Assembly: GCF_000473065.1 (NCBI RefSeq)
Contig: NZ_AXAZ01000023.1
Coordinates: forward strand, 1 to 64,000
From: Bradyrhizobium sp. WSM1743
GTDB lineage: Bacteria > Pseudomonadota > Alphaproteobacteria > Rhizobiales > Xanthobacteraceae
DNA: 64,000 nucleotides
Reading direction: 5' to 3'
Position numbers and translations under genes: made by a program. The notes beneath the pieces were generated by a model. The model made no database searches and had not been told where the DNA came from. It worked only from the letters and a program-made list of their open reading frames with translations. Every line of letters begins with the position of its first letter. The first letter of the stretch is position 1. Shown here piece by piece: positions 1-8,286 of the stretch.

Positions 1-65
1 CGCCGCGACGACGCCAGCGCGTCCGCAAAGCTCGGTTGCCCCACCTGCCGATATGCCATTCCCAT
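1..65 (-). CDS. Partial gene start, possibly transposase N-terminus
   Basis: An open frame starts with ATG at 65 and runs off the left edge, giving about 21 residues that begin MGMAYRQVGQPSFADALA. A good ribosome-binding stretch (GGAGGGG) lies just before the ATG, which supports a real start. The 'RQxGQxSFxDAL' style resembles the N-termini of some IS5-type transposases, but this rests on general resemblance only. The catalytic part is outside the window. It could equally be another protein. Confidence 0.35.
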   Translation of the reverse strand, partial: MGMAYRQVGQPSFADALASSR

Positions 66-174
66 CCCCTCCAATCGGTCTAGGGAATCGCAGATTCGCG
101 AATAATGCAAAGCTCTCGCAAGCGGGAGAGGTGAGCGAGCCCGCGGCAATCGCTTCAACCTAATGCCATTCCCT

Positions 175-771
175 TTAGCGCCGGCGGCGGAATGACGACG
201 GCGGCCGCTTGTATGTCGCGGCAAAGGCATCGTTGAATCTACGGATGCTGCCAAAGCCGGCCGCAAACGCTATCTCCGCCAATGTCATCTCGGTCTGGTC
301 GATAAGCCGCTTGGCTTCCTGCACGCGGCGCGTCGCGGCGATCTCACTCGGGCTTGCGCCGGCATGACGCATGAACAGGCGGAGCAGGTGACGCGGCCCG
401 ACGCCCAAGGCTTCCGCAAGCTCCGTCATGGTCGCGCGATCGAGAAAGCCGTCATTGATCAGGCGCATGCCGCGCGCGACGGTGGTCGCCGTCCCCATCC
501 AGGCCGGCGAGCCCGGCGCGGTTTCCGGCCGGCAGCGCAGGCACGGGCGAAAGCCGGCTCGCTCGGCGGCCGCCGCGGTCGCATAGAAGGTGACGTTCTC
601 AGAGCGGGCCGGACGCACCGGACAGACCGGCCGGCAATAGATGCGCGTCGAGCGGACGCCGGAGAAGAACAGGCCGTCGAAAGCGCGCGCACGCGCGAGG
701 CGCGCCCGATCGCAGGTTTGCCAGTCGAGATGCGGTGGCAGCGTCTGCCGATGCGCCGAGCCTGTCGTCAT
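175..771 (-). CDS. Ada-type methylphosphotriester-sensing AraC regulator
   Basis: This 198-residue protein combines an Ada zinc domain with an AraC helix-turn-helix. Cys46, Cys50, Cys77 and Cys80 have exactly the 4/27/3 spacing of the Ada zinc cysteines; the first would accept a methyl group from a DNA phosphotriester. The AraC domain fills about residues 95-195. The methylguanine methyltransferase domain of full Ada and the glycosylase domain of Ada-AlkA fusions are both absent, so it should act as a methylation sensor and activator rather than as a base-repair enzyme. It is divergent from the EamA transporter gene. The start at 771 has only a weak ribosome-binding site. The family call is firm; its targets are unknown. 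Confidence 0.85.
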   Translation of the reverse strand: MTTGSAHRQTLPPHLDWQTCDRARLARARAFDGLFFSGVRSTRIYCRPVCPVRPARSENVTFYATAAAAERAGFRPCLRCRPETAPGSPAWMGTATTVARGMRLINDGFLDRATMTELAEALGVGPRHLLRLFMRHAGASPSEIAATRRVQEAKRLIDQTEMTLAEIAFAAGFGSIRRFNDAFAATYKRPPSSFRRRR

Positions 772-902
772 GGCGAAATCATAGTTTCAAGGCGCCCCGC
801 CGAGTAGCTGAAATCGGACTCGACCGGGCGATGAGGTCCGAATCCAGCCAGCCTGCGACGCCGCTCCGGACCATCGTGTCGATAGTTCCCGGAGCAGATC
901 GC

Positions 903-1847
903 ATGAGCACACAGGCGCAACAGACGACATCAGGGCAGACCCGCCTCGCGTTCGAGATCGGGCTCCTGCTGCTTCTCTCCTTGATTTGGGGCAGCTCATT
1001 CACGCTCATCAAGGTCGCGCTTCCGACGATCCCGCCCTTCACGATGGTCGCGGCGCGGGTGACGATCGCGGCCGTTCTCTTGATCCTGATCGCTCTCGCG
1101 CAGGGGCACGCCCTGCCGCGCCAGGGGCCGGTGTGGGCGGCTTTCGTCGTGCAGGGACTGTTGCAAAGCGCGCTGCCCTTCACCCTGATCAGCTGGGGCG
1201 AAACGCATATCACAAGCGGTCTCGCCGGCGTGCTCAATGCGACCCCGCCGATATTCGTGCTAGCGATCGCGATGTCGACCGGACGCGGGCGACAGGCGAT
1301 TGGCGGCCGCAAGATCATCGGTGTTGCGCTGGGCCTGGCGGGCGTCGCCCTGACCATGCGGGTTGACGTGCGCTCGGGATTCGGCACCTCCGCGCCGCTG
1401 GCGCAGGCCGCCGTCCTGGCGGCGAGCTTCTGCTACGCGCTCGCTCCGATCTGGGGGCAGCGGTTCGCGGGCCTTCCCGCGATCGTCACGGCGGCCGGCG
1501 CGATGAGCTGCGCCGCGGCCTTGATGCTGCCCATCGCCGCTGTCCTCGATCGGCCCTGGACACTGGCGCCGACGCTACAGGCGATCACGGCGGTGCTCGG
1601 GCTGGCGATCGTCTGCACCGCGCTCGCCATGGTGATCTATTTCCGCCTGATCCATACGCTTGGCCCGCTCGGCACGACGAGCGGCAGCTACCTGCGCGCC
1701 GGCTTCGCCGTGGCGCTTGGGACCACGCTCCTTGGCGAGAGCTTCACCTGGTCGATGCTGGCCGGCATGACGTTTATCGTCATCGGCGTCATGGCGGTAA
1801 CCGCCCCCCTGCGGAAGCCCCATGAGGGTAGCGCAATTGTCGGTTGA
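903..1847 (+). CDS. EamA/DMT-family inner-membrane transporter
   Basis: This 314-residue protein has about ten hydrophobic segments and the duplicated EamA layout: 'LLLSLIWGSSFTLIKVALP' near the N-terminus and the 'GVALTMR' and 'RLIHTLGPLGTTSGSYL' regions later. Members of this drug/metabolite superfamily export amino acids, metabolites or toxic compounds; the substrate cannot be read from the sequence. The start at 903 is preferred over an in-frame codon at 735 because GGAGCA lies just upstream and the longer form would add a charged, non-conserved leader inside the divergent promoter region. It is followed closely by radC on the same strand. Confidence 0.88.
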   Translation: MSTQAQQTTSGQTRLAFEIGLLLLLSLIWGSSFTLIKVALPTIPPFTMVAARVTIAAVLLILIALAQGHALPRQGPVWAAFVVQGLLQSALPFTLISWGETHITSGLAGVLNATPPIFVLAIAMSTGRGRQAIGGRKIIGVALGLAGVALTMRVDVRSGFGTSAPLAQAAVLAASFCYALAPIWGQRFAGLPAIVTAAGAMSCAAALMLPIAAVLDRPWTLAPTLQAITAVLGLAIVCTALAMVIYFRLIHTLGPLGTTSGSYLRAGFAVALGTTLLGESFTWSMLAGMTFIVIGVMAVTAPLRKPHEGSAIVG

Positions 1848-1880
1848 AAAATTCCGTCGACAAGGCAATGCTGGCGGCCG

Positions 1881-2594
1881 ATGCCCGCCAGACCAGACCA
1901 TGACAAGAGCAAGCCTGAGGAGGAGCCGCACTATCTCGGCCACCGCGAGCGGCTGCGCGAGCGCTTCTACAGCGCGGGCGCGGATGCGCTCAGCGACTAC
2001 GAGCTGCTCGAGATGGCGCTGTTTCCGGCGCTGCCGCGGCGCGACACCAAGCCGCTGGCGAAGACGCTGATCAAGACGTTCGGCTCGTTCGCCGAGGTCG
2101 TGCATGCCCCGGTGGCGCGCGTACGCGAGGTCGACGGGATCGGCGAGTCCGCGATCAACCAGCTCAAGCTGATCGCCGCGGCGGCGCATCGCGTCGCCAA
2201 GGGCGAGGTCAACGGCCGCAACGCGCTGTCGTCCTGGAACGAGGTGATCGACTATTGCCGGTCCAGCATGGCTTTTGCCGACAAGGAGCAGTTTCGCCTG
2301 CTCTTCCTCGACAAGCGCAACCAGCTGATCGCCGACGAGGTGCAGCAGACCGGCACCGTCGACCACACCCCGGTCTATCCGCGCGAGGTGATCAAGCGCG
2401 CGCTGGAGCTGTCGGCAACCGCCTTGATCCTGGTGCACAACCACCCCTCCGGCGATCCCTCGCCGTCACAGGCCGACATCCAGATGACGAAGGCGATCAT
2501 CGACATCGCCAGGCCGCTGGGGATTGCCGTGCACGACCACATCATCGTCGGCAGAAGCGGGCATGCCAGCCTGCGCGGGATGCGGTTGATCTAG
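1881..2594 (+). CDS. radC: RadC family protein with JAB/MPN domain
   Basis: This is a full-length RadC-type protein of 237 residues. A helix-hairpin-helix-like part ('[19 protein letters not shown]', about 84-102) is followed by the MPN/JAMM domain. His186, His188, Ser196 and Asp199 form the classical H-x-H-x7-S-x2-D metal motif in '[14 protein letters not shown]'. It ends in the usual '[20 protein letters not shown]' signature. Despite the name, a direct role in DNA repair is doubtful for this family, and its enzymatic activity is not established. It lies 33 bp after the transporter gene. Confidence 0.95.
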   Translation: MPARPDHDKSKPEEEPHYLGHRERLRERFYSAGADALSDYELLEMALFPALPRRDTKPLAKTLIKTFGSFAEVVHAPVARVREVDGIGESAINQLKLIAAAAHRVAKGEVNGRNALSSWNEVIDYCRSSMAFADKEQFRLLFLDKRNQLIADEVQQTGTVDHTPVYPREVIKRALELSATALILVHNHPSGDPSPSQADIQMTKAIIDIARPLGIAVHDHIIVGRSGHASLRGMRLI

Positions 2595-2603
2595 AGATAT
2601 CAA

Positions 2604-2981
2604 CTATGTCGGCTCGATCCAGCGCTGCACCGCCTCGACTGTGTCGGCAGGCGTGGTGTTGAAGCAGATTGCGGCATCCGGCGCCAGGCGATGGACGAGG
2701 TTGAGCACCTTCTCGAACAGCAGCAGGCGCTCCCTGGACTCGCGCAGGCCGGCGCCGATCACGATGCAGTCGAAGCGCTCGTCGCGCAGTGCCGCCGTGA
2801 CACCGGCTTCGGCTGTCGCGTCGAGATCGATCAGGCAGCTCGTGACCTCGAAGCCGAGATCACGCAGGCGCAAGAGCTGCGCCTCGATGTAGTCGCGCAC
2901 GAGCTCCGGCGTCAGCTGCGGAAATGCGCTGTAGTCCGCATTGCCGGGTTCGATGCCGATCGCGAGGACGCGCTTGGCCAT
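2604..2981 (-). CDS. Conserved hypothetical protein
   Basis: This is a 125-residue soluble protein beginning MAKRVLAIGIEPG. Alternating beta strands and helices ('RVLAIGIEP', 'CLIDLD', 'DCIVIGAGL', 'AICFNTTP') suggest a small Rossmann-like alpha/beta fold. The start at 2981 is supported by a strong AAGGAGG site eight bases upstream; a longer frame reaching 3059 has no such site. The gene is convergent with radC, with nine bases between them. I do not recognise a family with known function. Confidence 0.75.
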   Translation of the reverse strand: MAKRVLAIGIEPGNADYSAFPQLTPELVRDYIEAQLLRLRDLGFEVTSCLIDLDATAEAGVTAALRDERFDCIVIGAGLRESRERLLLFEKVLNLVHRLAPDAAICFNTTPADTVEAVQRWIEPT

Positions 2982-3237
2982 GCAGGACCTCCTTGCCGGA
3001 CCGTCTCGTCTTGCTAACGGATGGACGGCCGTGCCGGTTCCCTGAACGGCGGGCGCCACGCGCTTTCCGTTCTACCAATGATTTCATGTCAACGCTGTAA
3101 GCCATTTCACATGCGCCGGGCCGGCGGCCTGCCAGATTTTCGCAAGATCACGCTGGAGTCACGCGTCGATCACGGCAGCCGGTTCACTTTGGCTTCCACG
3201 GCGACTCGATAATTCAGTCAATTTGCGGGAGCGGAAA

Positions 3238-4632
3238 ATGATCTCATTCGAGAGTTTGAAGAACGAGTATGAGCGGAACTGGGCCGGCCTCGAGATCCGG
3301 CCCGGGCGCCTCGCTGAGGCCAATGCCGTCGCTCGCAAGGCCCTCAACGGCAAGGCGACCTATCAGCAGATCGAGCGGTTGACGGGCGTGCCCTGGCCTT
3401 TTGCCGCGCTCTGCCACTACCGCGAGTCCAACTTCGATTTCGACACGTATCTCGGTAACGGCGAGTCGCTGCATCGCGTGACGACGCTCGTTCCGAAAGG
3501 GCGCGGCCCGTTTGCCACGTTCGTGGACGGCGCCGTGGATGCGTTCCGAATCCAGAACTTCATTGGCGCGCACGATTGGAGCATCGCGCGGATGCTGTTC
3601 CGGCTCGAGGCGTTCAACGGCTTCGGCTATCACGCCAAGGGCGTCAATTCGCCCTATCTCTATGGCGGCTCGACCCTGTACGGCCCACCCGAGGCAAGGG
3701 CGGGAAAATTCGTCCGCGACCATGTGTTCGACTCCAATCACGTCGATTCCCAGCTCGGCACGGCGGTGATCCTTCATGCAATGATGGCGCTGGATTCCTC
3801 GATCACGCTCGACGGCAGCCCGCAATTCGCCGGCCGCAGCGAGCCCGAGGACGAGGTGGCCTCGACGGTCGCTCTCATGCAGCAGGCGCTCAACCAGCTC
3901 GGCGCCAATCCGCCGCTGGCCGAGGACGGCATCAGCGGACCGAAGACCAGGGCCGCCGTCTCGCTGTTTCAGCAGCAGAACGGTCTGAGGGATACCGGGC
4001 TTCTCGATGCCGCCACGGTCGCCGCAATCACGCGCGCGATGCAGCAGCCGGGCCCTGCCGGGCAGACCGGCGACCTGTCCCAGATCCTGAAGCGGCTGGA
4101 GGAGCTCGCCCAGGTGCTGCGACCGCCAACCGGCGGCGCGACGCTGCCAGCGATTGTGCCGAACAACACACTGCCTGCCACCAACGACCCGGTCAGCTTG
4201 TTCGAACGGCTGTTCGCCCTCATCAACAAGACGGCGCCCATGCCAGGACCAGTCACCCCGACGAGCCCCGCCCCGGTCGATCAGCTGAAACAGGTCGTCG
4301 ACCTGCTCAGCACCCTGCTCAACAACGGCGGCGGCAAGCCCATGCTCGGTCAGGTCAACGGCGCGCTCGGCGAGACCATCGGCAAGCTGCTCGATGGCAA
4401 GAAGACCGCGCTCGGGATCGGCGGCTCGCTGCTCACAGCGCTGCTCTCGTCGGTGACGGCGAGCCCCAACGCCGGCGGCCTTGCCGGGCTGCTCGGGACG
4501 ATCGTGTCGGCGGTACCGGGGCTCGGCCAGTTCATGATGCCGATCTCGCTCGCGCTCACCGTCTGGGGCGTGCTGGGCAAGATGGAGAAATGGGCGCAAG
4601 GCACCGCACCGCCGCCGAGGGTGACGACGTAA
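3238..4632 (+). CDS. Lysozyme-like protein with peptidoglycan-binding domain
   Basis: This 464-residue protein has three parts. Residues 1-180 match a lysozyme-like family: 'CHYRESNFDFDTYLGNG' carries the probable catalytic Glu63, and 'YHAKGVNSPYLYGGSTLY' is typical of the same fold. Residues about 205-265 form a type 1 peptidoglycan-binding domain ('VALMQQALNQLG', 'DGISGPKTRAAVSLFQQQNGL'). The last 120 residues are Pro/Gly-rich and end in hydrophobic, Gly-rich stretches that could insert in a membrane. There is no N-terminal signal peptide, which is unusual for a wall hydrolase and recalls phage endolysin or tail-linked systems. ATG 3238 follows GGGAGCGG; an upstream TTG is less likely. Confidence 0.8.
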   Translation: MISFESLKNEYERNWAGLEIRPGRLAEANAVARKALNGKATYQQIERLTGVPWPFAALCHYRESNFDFDTYLGNGESLHRVTTLVPKGRGPFATFVDGAVDAFRIQNFIGAHDWSIARMLFRLEAFNGFGYHAKGVNSPYLYGGSTLYGPPEARAGKFVRDHVFDSNHVDSQLGTAVILHAMMALDSSITLDGSPQFAGRSEPEDEVASTVALMQQALNQLGANPPLAEDGISGPKTRAAVSLFQQQNGLRDTGLLDAATVAAITRAMQQPGPAGQTGDLSQILKRLEELAQVLRPPTGGATLPAIVPNNTLPATNDPVSLFERLFALINKTAPMPGPVTPTSPAPVDQLKQVVDLLSTLLNNGGGKPMLGQVNGALGETIGKLLDGKKTALGIGGSLLTALLSSVTASPNAGGLAGLLGTIVSAVPGLGQFMMPISLALTVWGVLGKMEKWAQGTAPPPRVTT

Positions 4633-4640
4633 TCTGCCGC

Positions 4641-4757
4641 CATCCTTCGAGACGCCGCCTACGGCGGGCCCTCAGGATGAGGTCCCGTTTCGCGGCGGGA
4701 TCTCAGACCCTCATGGTGAGGCGCCCGCCAAAGCGGGCGTCTCGAACCATGCAGGCC
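4641..4757. repeat. Dispersed intergenic repeat, 'CCTTCGAG...CTCAGGATGA' type
   Basis: This is a GC-rich element with short inverted arms (CATCCTTCGAGACGC near the left, GGCGTCTCGAACCATG near the right, and an inner CTCAGGATGAGG / CCTCATGGTGAGG pair). Related elements lie at 32193-32338 and 56471-56595, always between genes. It may act as a transcription end for the convergent genes on its two sides. Confidence 0.7.
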
Positions 4758-4774
4758 GAGCACATCGGCGGCGC

Positions 4775-5467
4775 CTACTGACGCAGCATGATCAGGGGAT
4801 CGGCGGTGTCGGGGACGCGCCGCCACTGGGCGTTGTCGTCGGCCTCGAACTGCCAGGCTTCGCCTGCTTTCGACATCAGGATGATCTGGCCGCGCTCGAG
4901 CCGCCATTGCGTCGGGTTGAACTGCGCGATCGTCGCATCGCATTTCGGCTTGAGGAAGACCTGGAAATTGTCCGGGCTCGCTTCGGTGTTGGTCAGCGTC
5001 AGCCCGCACACCGGCTGGCCGTTGCCGCGCACCATCGACCAGTCGCCGATCATCTGGTCCATCGATTTGGCCATCGAACGCGCGGCGGCGAGGTCCTGCA
5101 GGATGTAGACGCCCTCACCCTGGCGCAGGCCCTCGAAGATGCCGGCCTCGACCTCGGTGAAGTCGATCACGGCTTCGCCGGTCGCATCCTGCAAGCGAAC
5201 GATGTCGAGGCCCTTCACGCTCCAGGCGACGATGTCCTTGGTGAAGGGCAGCGCGGACTTGCAGGCCGGCTCCAGCTCCAGCTTGAAGCCCTGACCCGCG
5301 GCATCAGCCTTGAGCGTGACGACGCAGGTCTTGCTGCGCTCGGTGGTCGAGAGCTCCCACTGTCCGGGCATCGACTTCTTCAGGGCCGTTGCATCCTGCG
5401 CATGCGCGATGCCGATCGCGGCCAAGGAGGCCGCGACGGCGAATGCAACAGCCCGAAGAACTCGCAT
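4775..5467 (-). CDS. Exported AprI/Inh-like protease-inhibitor domain protein
   Basis: This 230-residue protein starts with a clear Sec signal peptide (cleavage near 'AIGIAHA-QD'). The mature part has two similar units: 'GQWELSTTERSKTCVVTLK' and 'GDWSMVRGNGQPVCGLTLT', each with the W...C...L pattern of the Inh/Omp19 family of periplasmic metalloprotease inhibitors. Two further cysteines ('PACKSAL', 'KPKCDAT') could make disulfides, one pair per unit. Inh proteins protect the periplasm from secreted proteases, but no such protease is nearby. The start overlaps the stop of the dehydrogenase gene by one base, so the two should be translated together. Confidence 0.75.
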   Translation of the reverse strand: MRVLRAVAFAVAASLAAIGIAHAQDATALKKSMPGQWELSTTERSKTCVVTLKADAAGQGFKLELEPACKSALPFTKDIVAWSVKGLDIVRLQDATGEAVIDFTEVEAGIFEGLRQGEGVYILQDLAAARSMAKSMDQMIGDWSMVRGNGQPVCGLTLTNTEASPDNFQVFLKPKCDATIAQFNPTQWRLERGQIILMSKAGEAWQFEADDNAQWRRVPDTADPLIMLRQ

Positions 5468-6456
5468 CAGCGCCCCTTGAACGGCGTTTCGGCAACCGGC
5501 GTCAGCGGCGCCTTGCCGGCGAACCAGGCCTTGAGGTTGTCCACCACGAGCTGGTCCATCGCGTTGCGCGTCACCACCGAGGCCGAGCCGATATGCGGCA
5601 GCAGCACGACGTTCTGCATGGTCTTGAGCTCGTCGGGCACGTTCGGTTCGGCCGCAAACACGTCGAGGCCGGCGGCGAGAATGGTGCCGGATTTCAGCGC
5701 CTGGATCAGCGCCGGCTCGTCGACCACCGAGCCGCGGGCCACGTTGATCAGCACGCCGCGCGGACCGAGCGCCTTCAGCACCTCGGCATTGATCATCTTG
5801 TTTGTGCTGGCGCCGCCCGGCACGATCACCATCAGCGTGTCCACCGCCTTCGCCATCTCGATCAGGTCAGGATAGTGCTTGTAGGAGACGTCCTTCGAGG
5901 GATTGCGCGAGTGGTAGACCACCGGCACCAGCGAGGCATCGAGCCGGCGCGCGATGGCCTGGCCGATCCGGCCCATGCCGACGATGCCGACCTTGCGGTC
6001 GCGCAGCGAGCCGACGCTGAGCGGATAGTTCTGGGTCTGCCACAGCCCGGAGCGCACATAGCGGTCAGCCTTGATGAATTCGCGCAAGGTGGCGATCAAC
6101 AGGCCCATGGCGACGTCGGCGACTTCCTCGGTCAGCACGTCGGGCGTGTTGGTGACGATGATGCTGTGCTCGGCGGCGTACTTGGCGTCGATGTGGTCGT
6201 AGCCGACGCCGAAGCTCGCCACCATCTCCAGCTTCGGCAGCTGCGACAGCGAATCCCTGTCCGCACGCACGGTGTGATAGGTCACGGCGACGCCGCGGAT
6301 CTTGTCACGGACCGCCGGCGTCAGCCGCTCGAGGTCGCCGCGTGTTTCGGCCTTGTGCACGACGAAATGATCGGAAAAGCCGTTCTCGAGGATCGGCCGC
6401 ACCGGCCCATAGACCAGAAGGTCGATCTTTTCGGACGAAATCGAACCGGTAGACAT
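5467..6456 (-). CDS. D-2-hydroxyacid dehydrogenase (glyoxylate/hydroxypyruvate reductase-like)
   Basis: This 329-residue NAD(P)-dependent enzyme has the two-domain formate/glycerate dehydrogenase fold. 'GIVGMGRIGQAIA' is the dinucleotide-binding loop, 'LINVARGSVVDE' holds the catalytic arginine, 'FAAEPNVPDE' the glutamate and 'LLPHIGSAS' the histidine. Such enzymes reduce 2-keto acids such as glyoxylate or hydroxypyruvate to D-2-hydroxy acids, or run the reverse reaction. It is the fourth gene of a minus-strand operon after an ABC importer, overlapping the permease gene by one base, so the importer may bring in its substrate or a precursor. The exact substrate is not readable. Confidence 0.9.
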   Translation of the reverse strand: MSTGSISSEKIDLLVYGPVRPILENGFSDHFVVHKAETRGDLERLTPAVRDKIRGVAVTYHTVRADRDSLSQLPKLEMVASFGVGYDHIDAKYAAEHSIIVTNTPDVLTEEVADVAMGLLIATLREFIKADRYVRSGLWQTQNYPLSVGSLRDRKVGIVGMGRIGQAIARRLDASLVPVVYHSRNPSKDVSYKHYPDLIEMAKAVDTLMVIVPGGASTNKMINAEVLKALGPRGVLINVARGSVVDEPALIQALKSGTILAAGLDVFAAEPNVPDELKTMQNVVLLPHIGSASVVTRNAMDQLVVDNLKAWFAGKAPLTPVAETPFKGR

Positions 6457-7274
6457 CAGCTTTCCTTTCCAAGCGCGCTCTCATGCCAGCGCCGTAAAAC
6501 GAGGTGCGAAACTAGCGCCAGCACCCCATAGATGACAATCCCGGCCAGCGACAACAAAAGCAGCGCTGCGAACATGCGGGGTATGTTCAAGCGATAGGCA
6601 GATTCGGCGATCCTGTAGGCGAGCCCGGAGCCGGCGCCGGCCGTTCCCGCCGCGATCTCGGCCACGACTGCGCCGATCAGCGACAGGCCGCCGGCGATGC
6701 GCAGGCCGCCGAGGATATAGGGCAGCGCCGCGGGCAGCTTGAGAAAGCGCAGCGCTTGCTGTGGCGAGGCGCCGTAGAGCTGGAACAGGCCGGCGAGATT
6801 GCGGTCCACTGAATTCAGGCCGAGCGTGGTGTTGGACAGTACCGGGAAAAAGGCGACGATGAAGGCGCAGACCACGACCGCGGTCTGCTGCTCCAGATAA
6901 ATCAGGAGCAGCGGCGCGATCGCAATCACCGGCGTCACCTGGAGCACGACGGCATATGGGAACAGCGAATATTCCACCCATTTCGACTGGTTGAACACCA
7001 GCGCCAGGACAATGCCGCCGATGCTGGCGGCGACAAACCCTTCGAGCGTCGTCAGTAGCGTGGTGGCGAGCGATTGCGACAGCACCGCCCAGTCCTTGAT
7101 CAGCGTCAGGACGATGATGGACGGCGCCGGCAGCACGTAAGGCGGGATGTCCTTGATGCGAACCACGAGTTCCCAGGCAAGGAGGCCGGCCGCGAACACG
7201 ATGATGGGCAGCACGAAGCGCATCGCGCGTTGCGCGCCGGACGGTTTCGCGATGACCGCAGGCTGCGCGTTCAT
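6456..7274 (-). CDS. ABC importer permease (SsuC/TauC/ThiX type)
   Basis: This is a 272-residue inner-membrane protein with about six hydrophobic segments and the binding-protein-dependent permease layout. The EAA-like loop is visible as 'LYGASPQQALRFLKLPAALPY'-type sequence in the middle. It belongs to the nitrate/sulfonate/taurine/pyrimidine-precursor group. The ATG at 7274 overlaps the stop of the ATPase gene as ATGA, which fixes the start better than a much longer open frame. Its partners are the ATPase at 7271-8086 and the binding protein at 8287-9309. Confidence 0.92.
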   Translation of the reverse strand: MNAQPAVIAKPSGAQRAMRFVLPIIVFAAGLLAWELVVRIKDIPPYVLPAPSIIVLTLIKDWAVLSQSLATTLLTTLEGFVAASIGGIVLALVFNQSKWVEYSLFPYAVVLQVTPVIAIAPLLLIYLEQQTAVVVCAFIVAFFPVLSNTTLGLNSVDRNLAGLFQLYGASPQQALRFLKLPAALPYILGGLRIAGGLSLIGAVVAEIAAGTAGAGSGLAYRIAESAYRLNIPRMFAALLLLSLAGIVIYGVLALVSHLVLRRWHESALGKES

Positions 7275-8086
7275 AGCGTCGACTGCTCCGAATAGGACGG
7301 TGCCAGCGCGGCCGACACTCTTCGGCAATAATCGGAATAGGCGGCCGAGGTGCGAAACTCCTCGCCGCGCGGCTCGACCGTCTCGATGCGGATGTCGGCC
7401 TGGATGCGGCCGGGCCGCGCCGTCATGACGACGACGCGCTGTGACAGGTAGACGGATTCGAACACCGAATGGGTGACGAAGATGACGGTCTTGCCCAAGG
7501 ACCGCCACAGCGCCAGCAGATCATTGTTGAGGCGGAAGCGCGTGATCTCGTCGAGCGCGGCGAACGGCTCATCCATCAGGAGGATATCGGGGTCGGTGAC
7601 GAGCGCGCGGGCCAGCGACACCCGCATCTTCATGCCGCCGGAGAGCTCGCGCGGAAAGGCATCGGCGAAATCGGCAAGCCCGACGCTGGCCAGCGCCGCG
7701 CCGGCACGCGCGCGCCCCTCCGCCTTCGGCACGCCTGCGAGCTTCAAGGGCAGCCGCACGTTCTCGCGCACGTTGGTCCAGGGCATCAGGGTCGGCTCCT
7801 GGAACACGAAGCCGATGCCGTGACCTGGCAGCACCTTGCCCTCGTGCCGAGCCACCCGCACCGTACCTGATGACGGCGCGCTGAGCTCCGCGATCAGCCG
7901 CAACACCGTCGACTTGCCGCAGCCGGACGGCCCGAGCAGCGAGATGAACTCGCCCTTGCGGACAGCGAGGTCGAACGGACCAAGCGCCATGACGCCGTTG
8001 TCGTAGACCTTGGTCACGCCGCGCAGGCTGACGGCGAGAGCCGTCAGGCTGGCCTCGACCGCGGATGACGCGTTGCGCTCTACCAT
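7271..8086 (-). CDS. ABC importer ATP-binding protein (SsuB/TauB/ThiZ type)
   Basis: This 271-residue ATPase has Walker A 'GPSGCGKST', Q-loop 'FVFQEPTLMPW', signature 'LSGGMKMR', Walker B 'ILLMDEP' and the switch 'FVTHS'. It energises the import system formed with the neighbouring permease and NMT1-type binding protein. I start it at ATG 8086; a longer in-frame start at 8179 would run into the dispersed repeat at 8118-8250 and is unlikely. The C-terminal 50 residues beyond the core ('RPGRIQADIRIETVEPRGEE') are usual in this group. Confidence 0.93.
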   Translation of the reverse strand: MVERNASSAVEASLTALAVSLRGVTKVYDNGVMALGPFDLAVRKGEFISLLGPSGCGKSTVLRLIAELSAPSSGTVRVARHEGKVLPGHGIGFVFQEPTLMPWTNVRENVRLPLKLAGVPKAEGRARAGAALASVGLADFADAFPRELSGGMKMRVSLARALVTDPDILLMDEPFAALDEITRFRLNNDLLALWRSLGKTVIFVTHSVFESVYLSQRVVVMTARPGRIQADIRIETVEPRGEEFRTSAAYSDYCRRVSAALAPSYSEQSTL

Positions 8087-8117
8087 TGACGGCGGGCTGC
8101 TGCGTTTCGGGCGCCCT

Positions 8118-8250
8118 TCACCTCTCCCCGACGGGGAGAGGTCGGCGCGCAGCGCCGGGTGAGGGGGAGCAGGTCCCACGAGAGAACGTAACCCCTCATC
8201 CGCATCGCATCTGGCGATGCGATGCGACCTCTCCCTTCGGGAGAGGTGGA
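8118..8250. repeat. Dispersed palindromic repeat, 'CACCTCTCCCC' type
   Basis: The element consists of two hairpins, CACCTCTCCCCG/CGGGGAGAGGT at the left and ACCTCTCCC/GGGAGAGGT at the right, joined by a middle that includes 'GGGTGAGGGG' and its inverse. A second copy of the same plan lies at 13062-13194. It sits inside the importer operon, between the binding-protein and ATPase genes, where RNA hairpins could change the ratio of the two products. Confidence 0.8.
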
Positions 8251-8286
8251 CGATGCCGATGCACCTTGGTCCAAGCTCAGCATGCG

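Noticed and set aside
3244..4599. A 451-codon minus-strand open frame opposite the lysozyme-like gene
   Set aside because: No motif, Arg/His-rich composition, and the plus strand carries clear domains.
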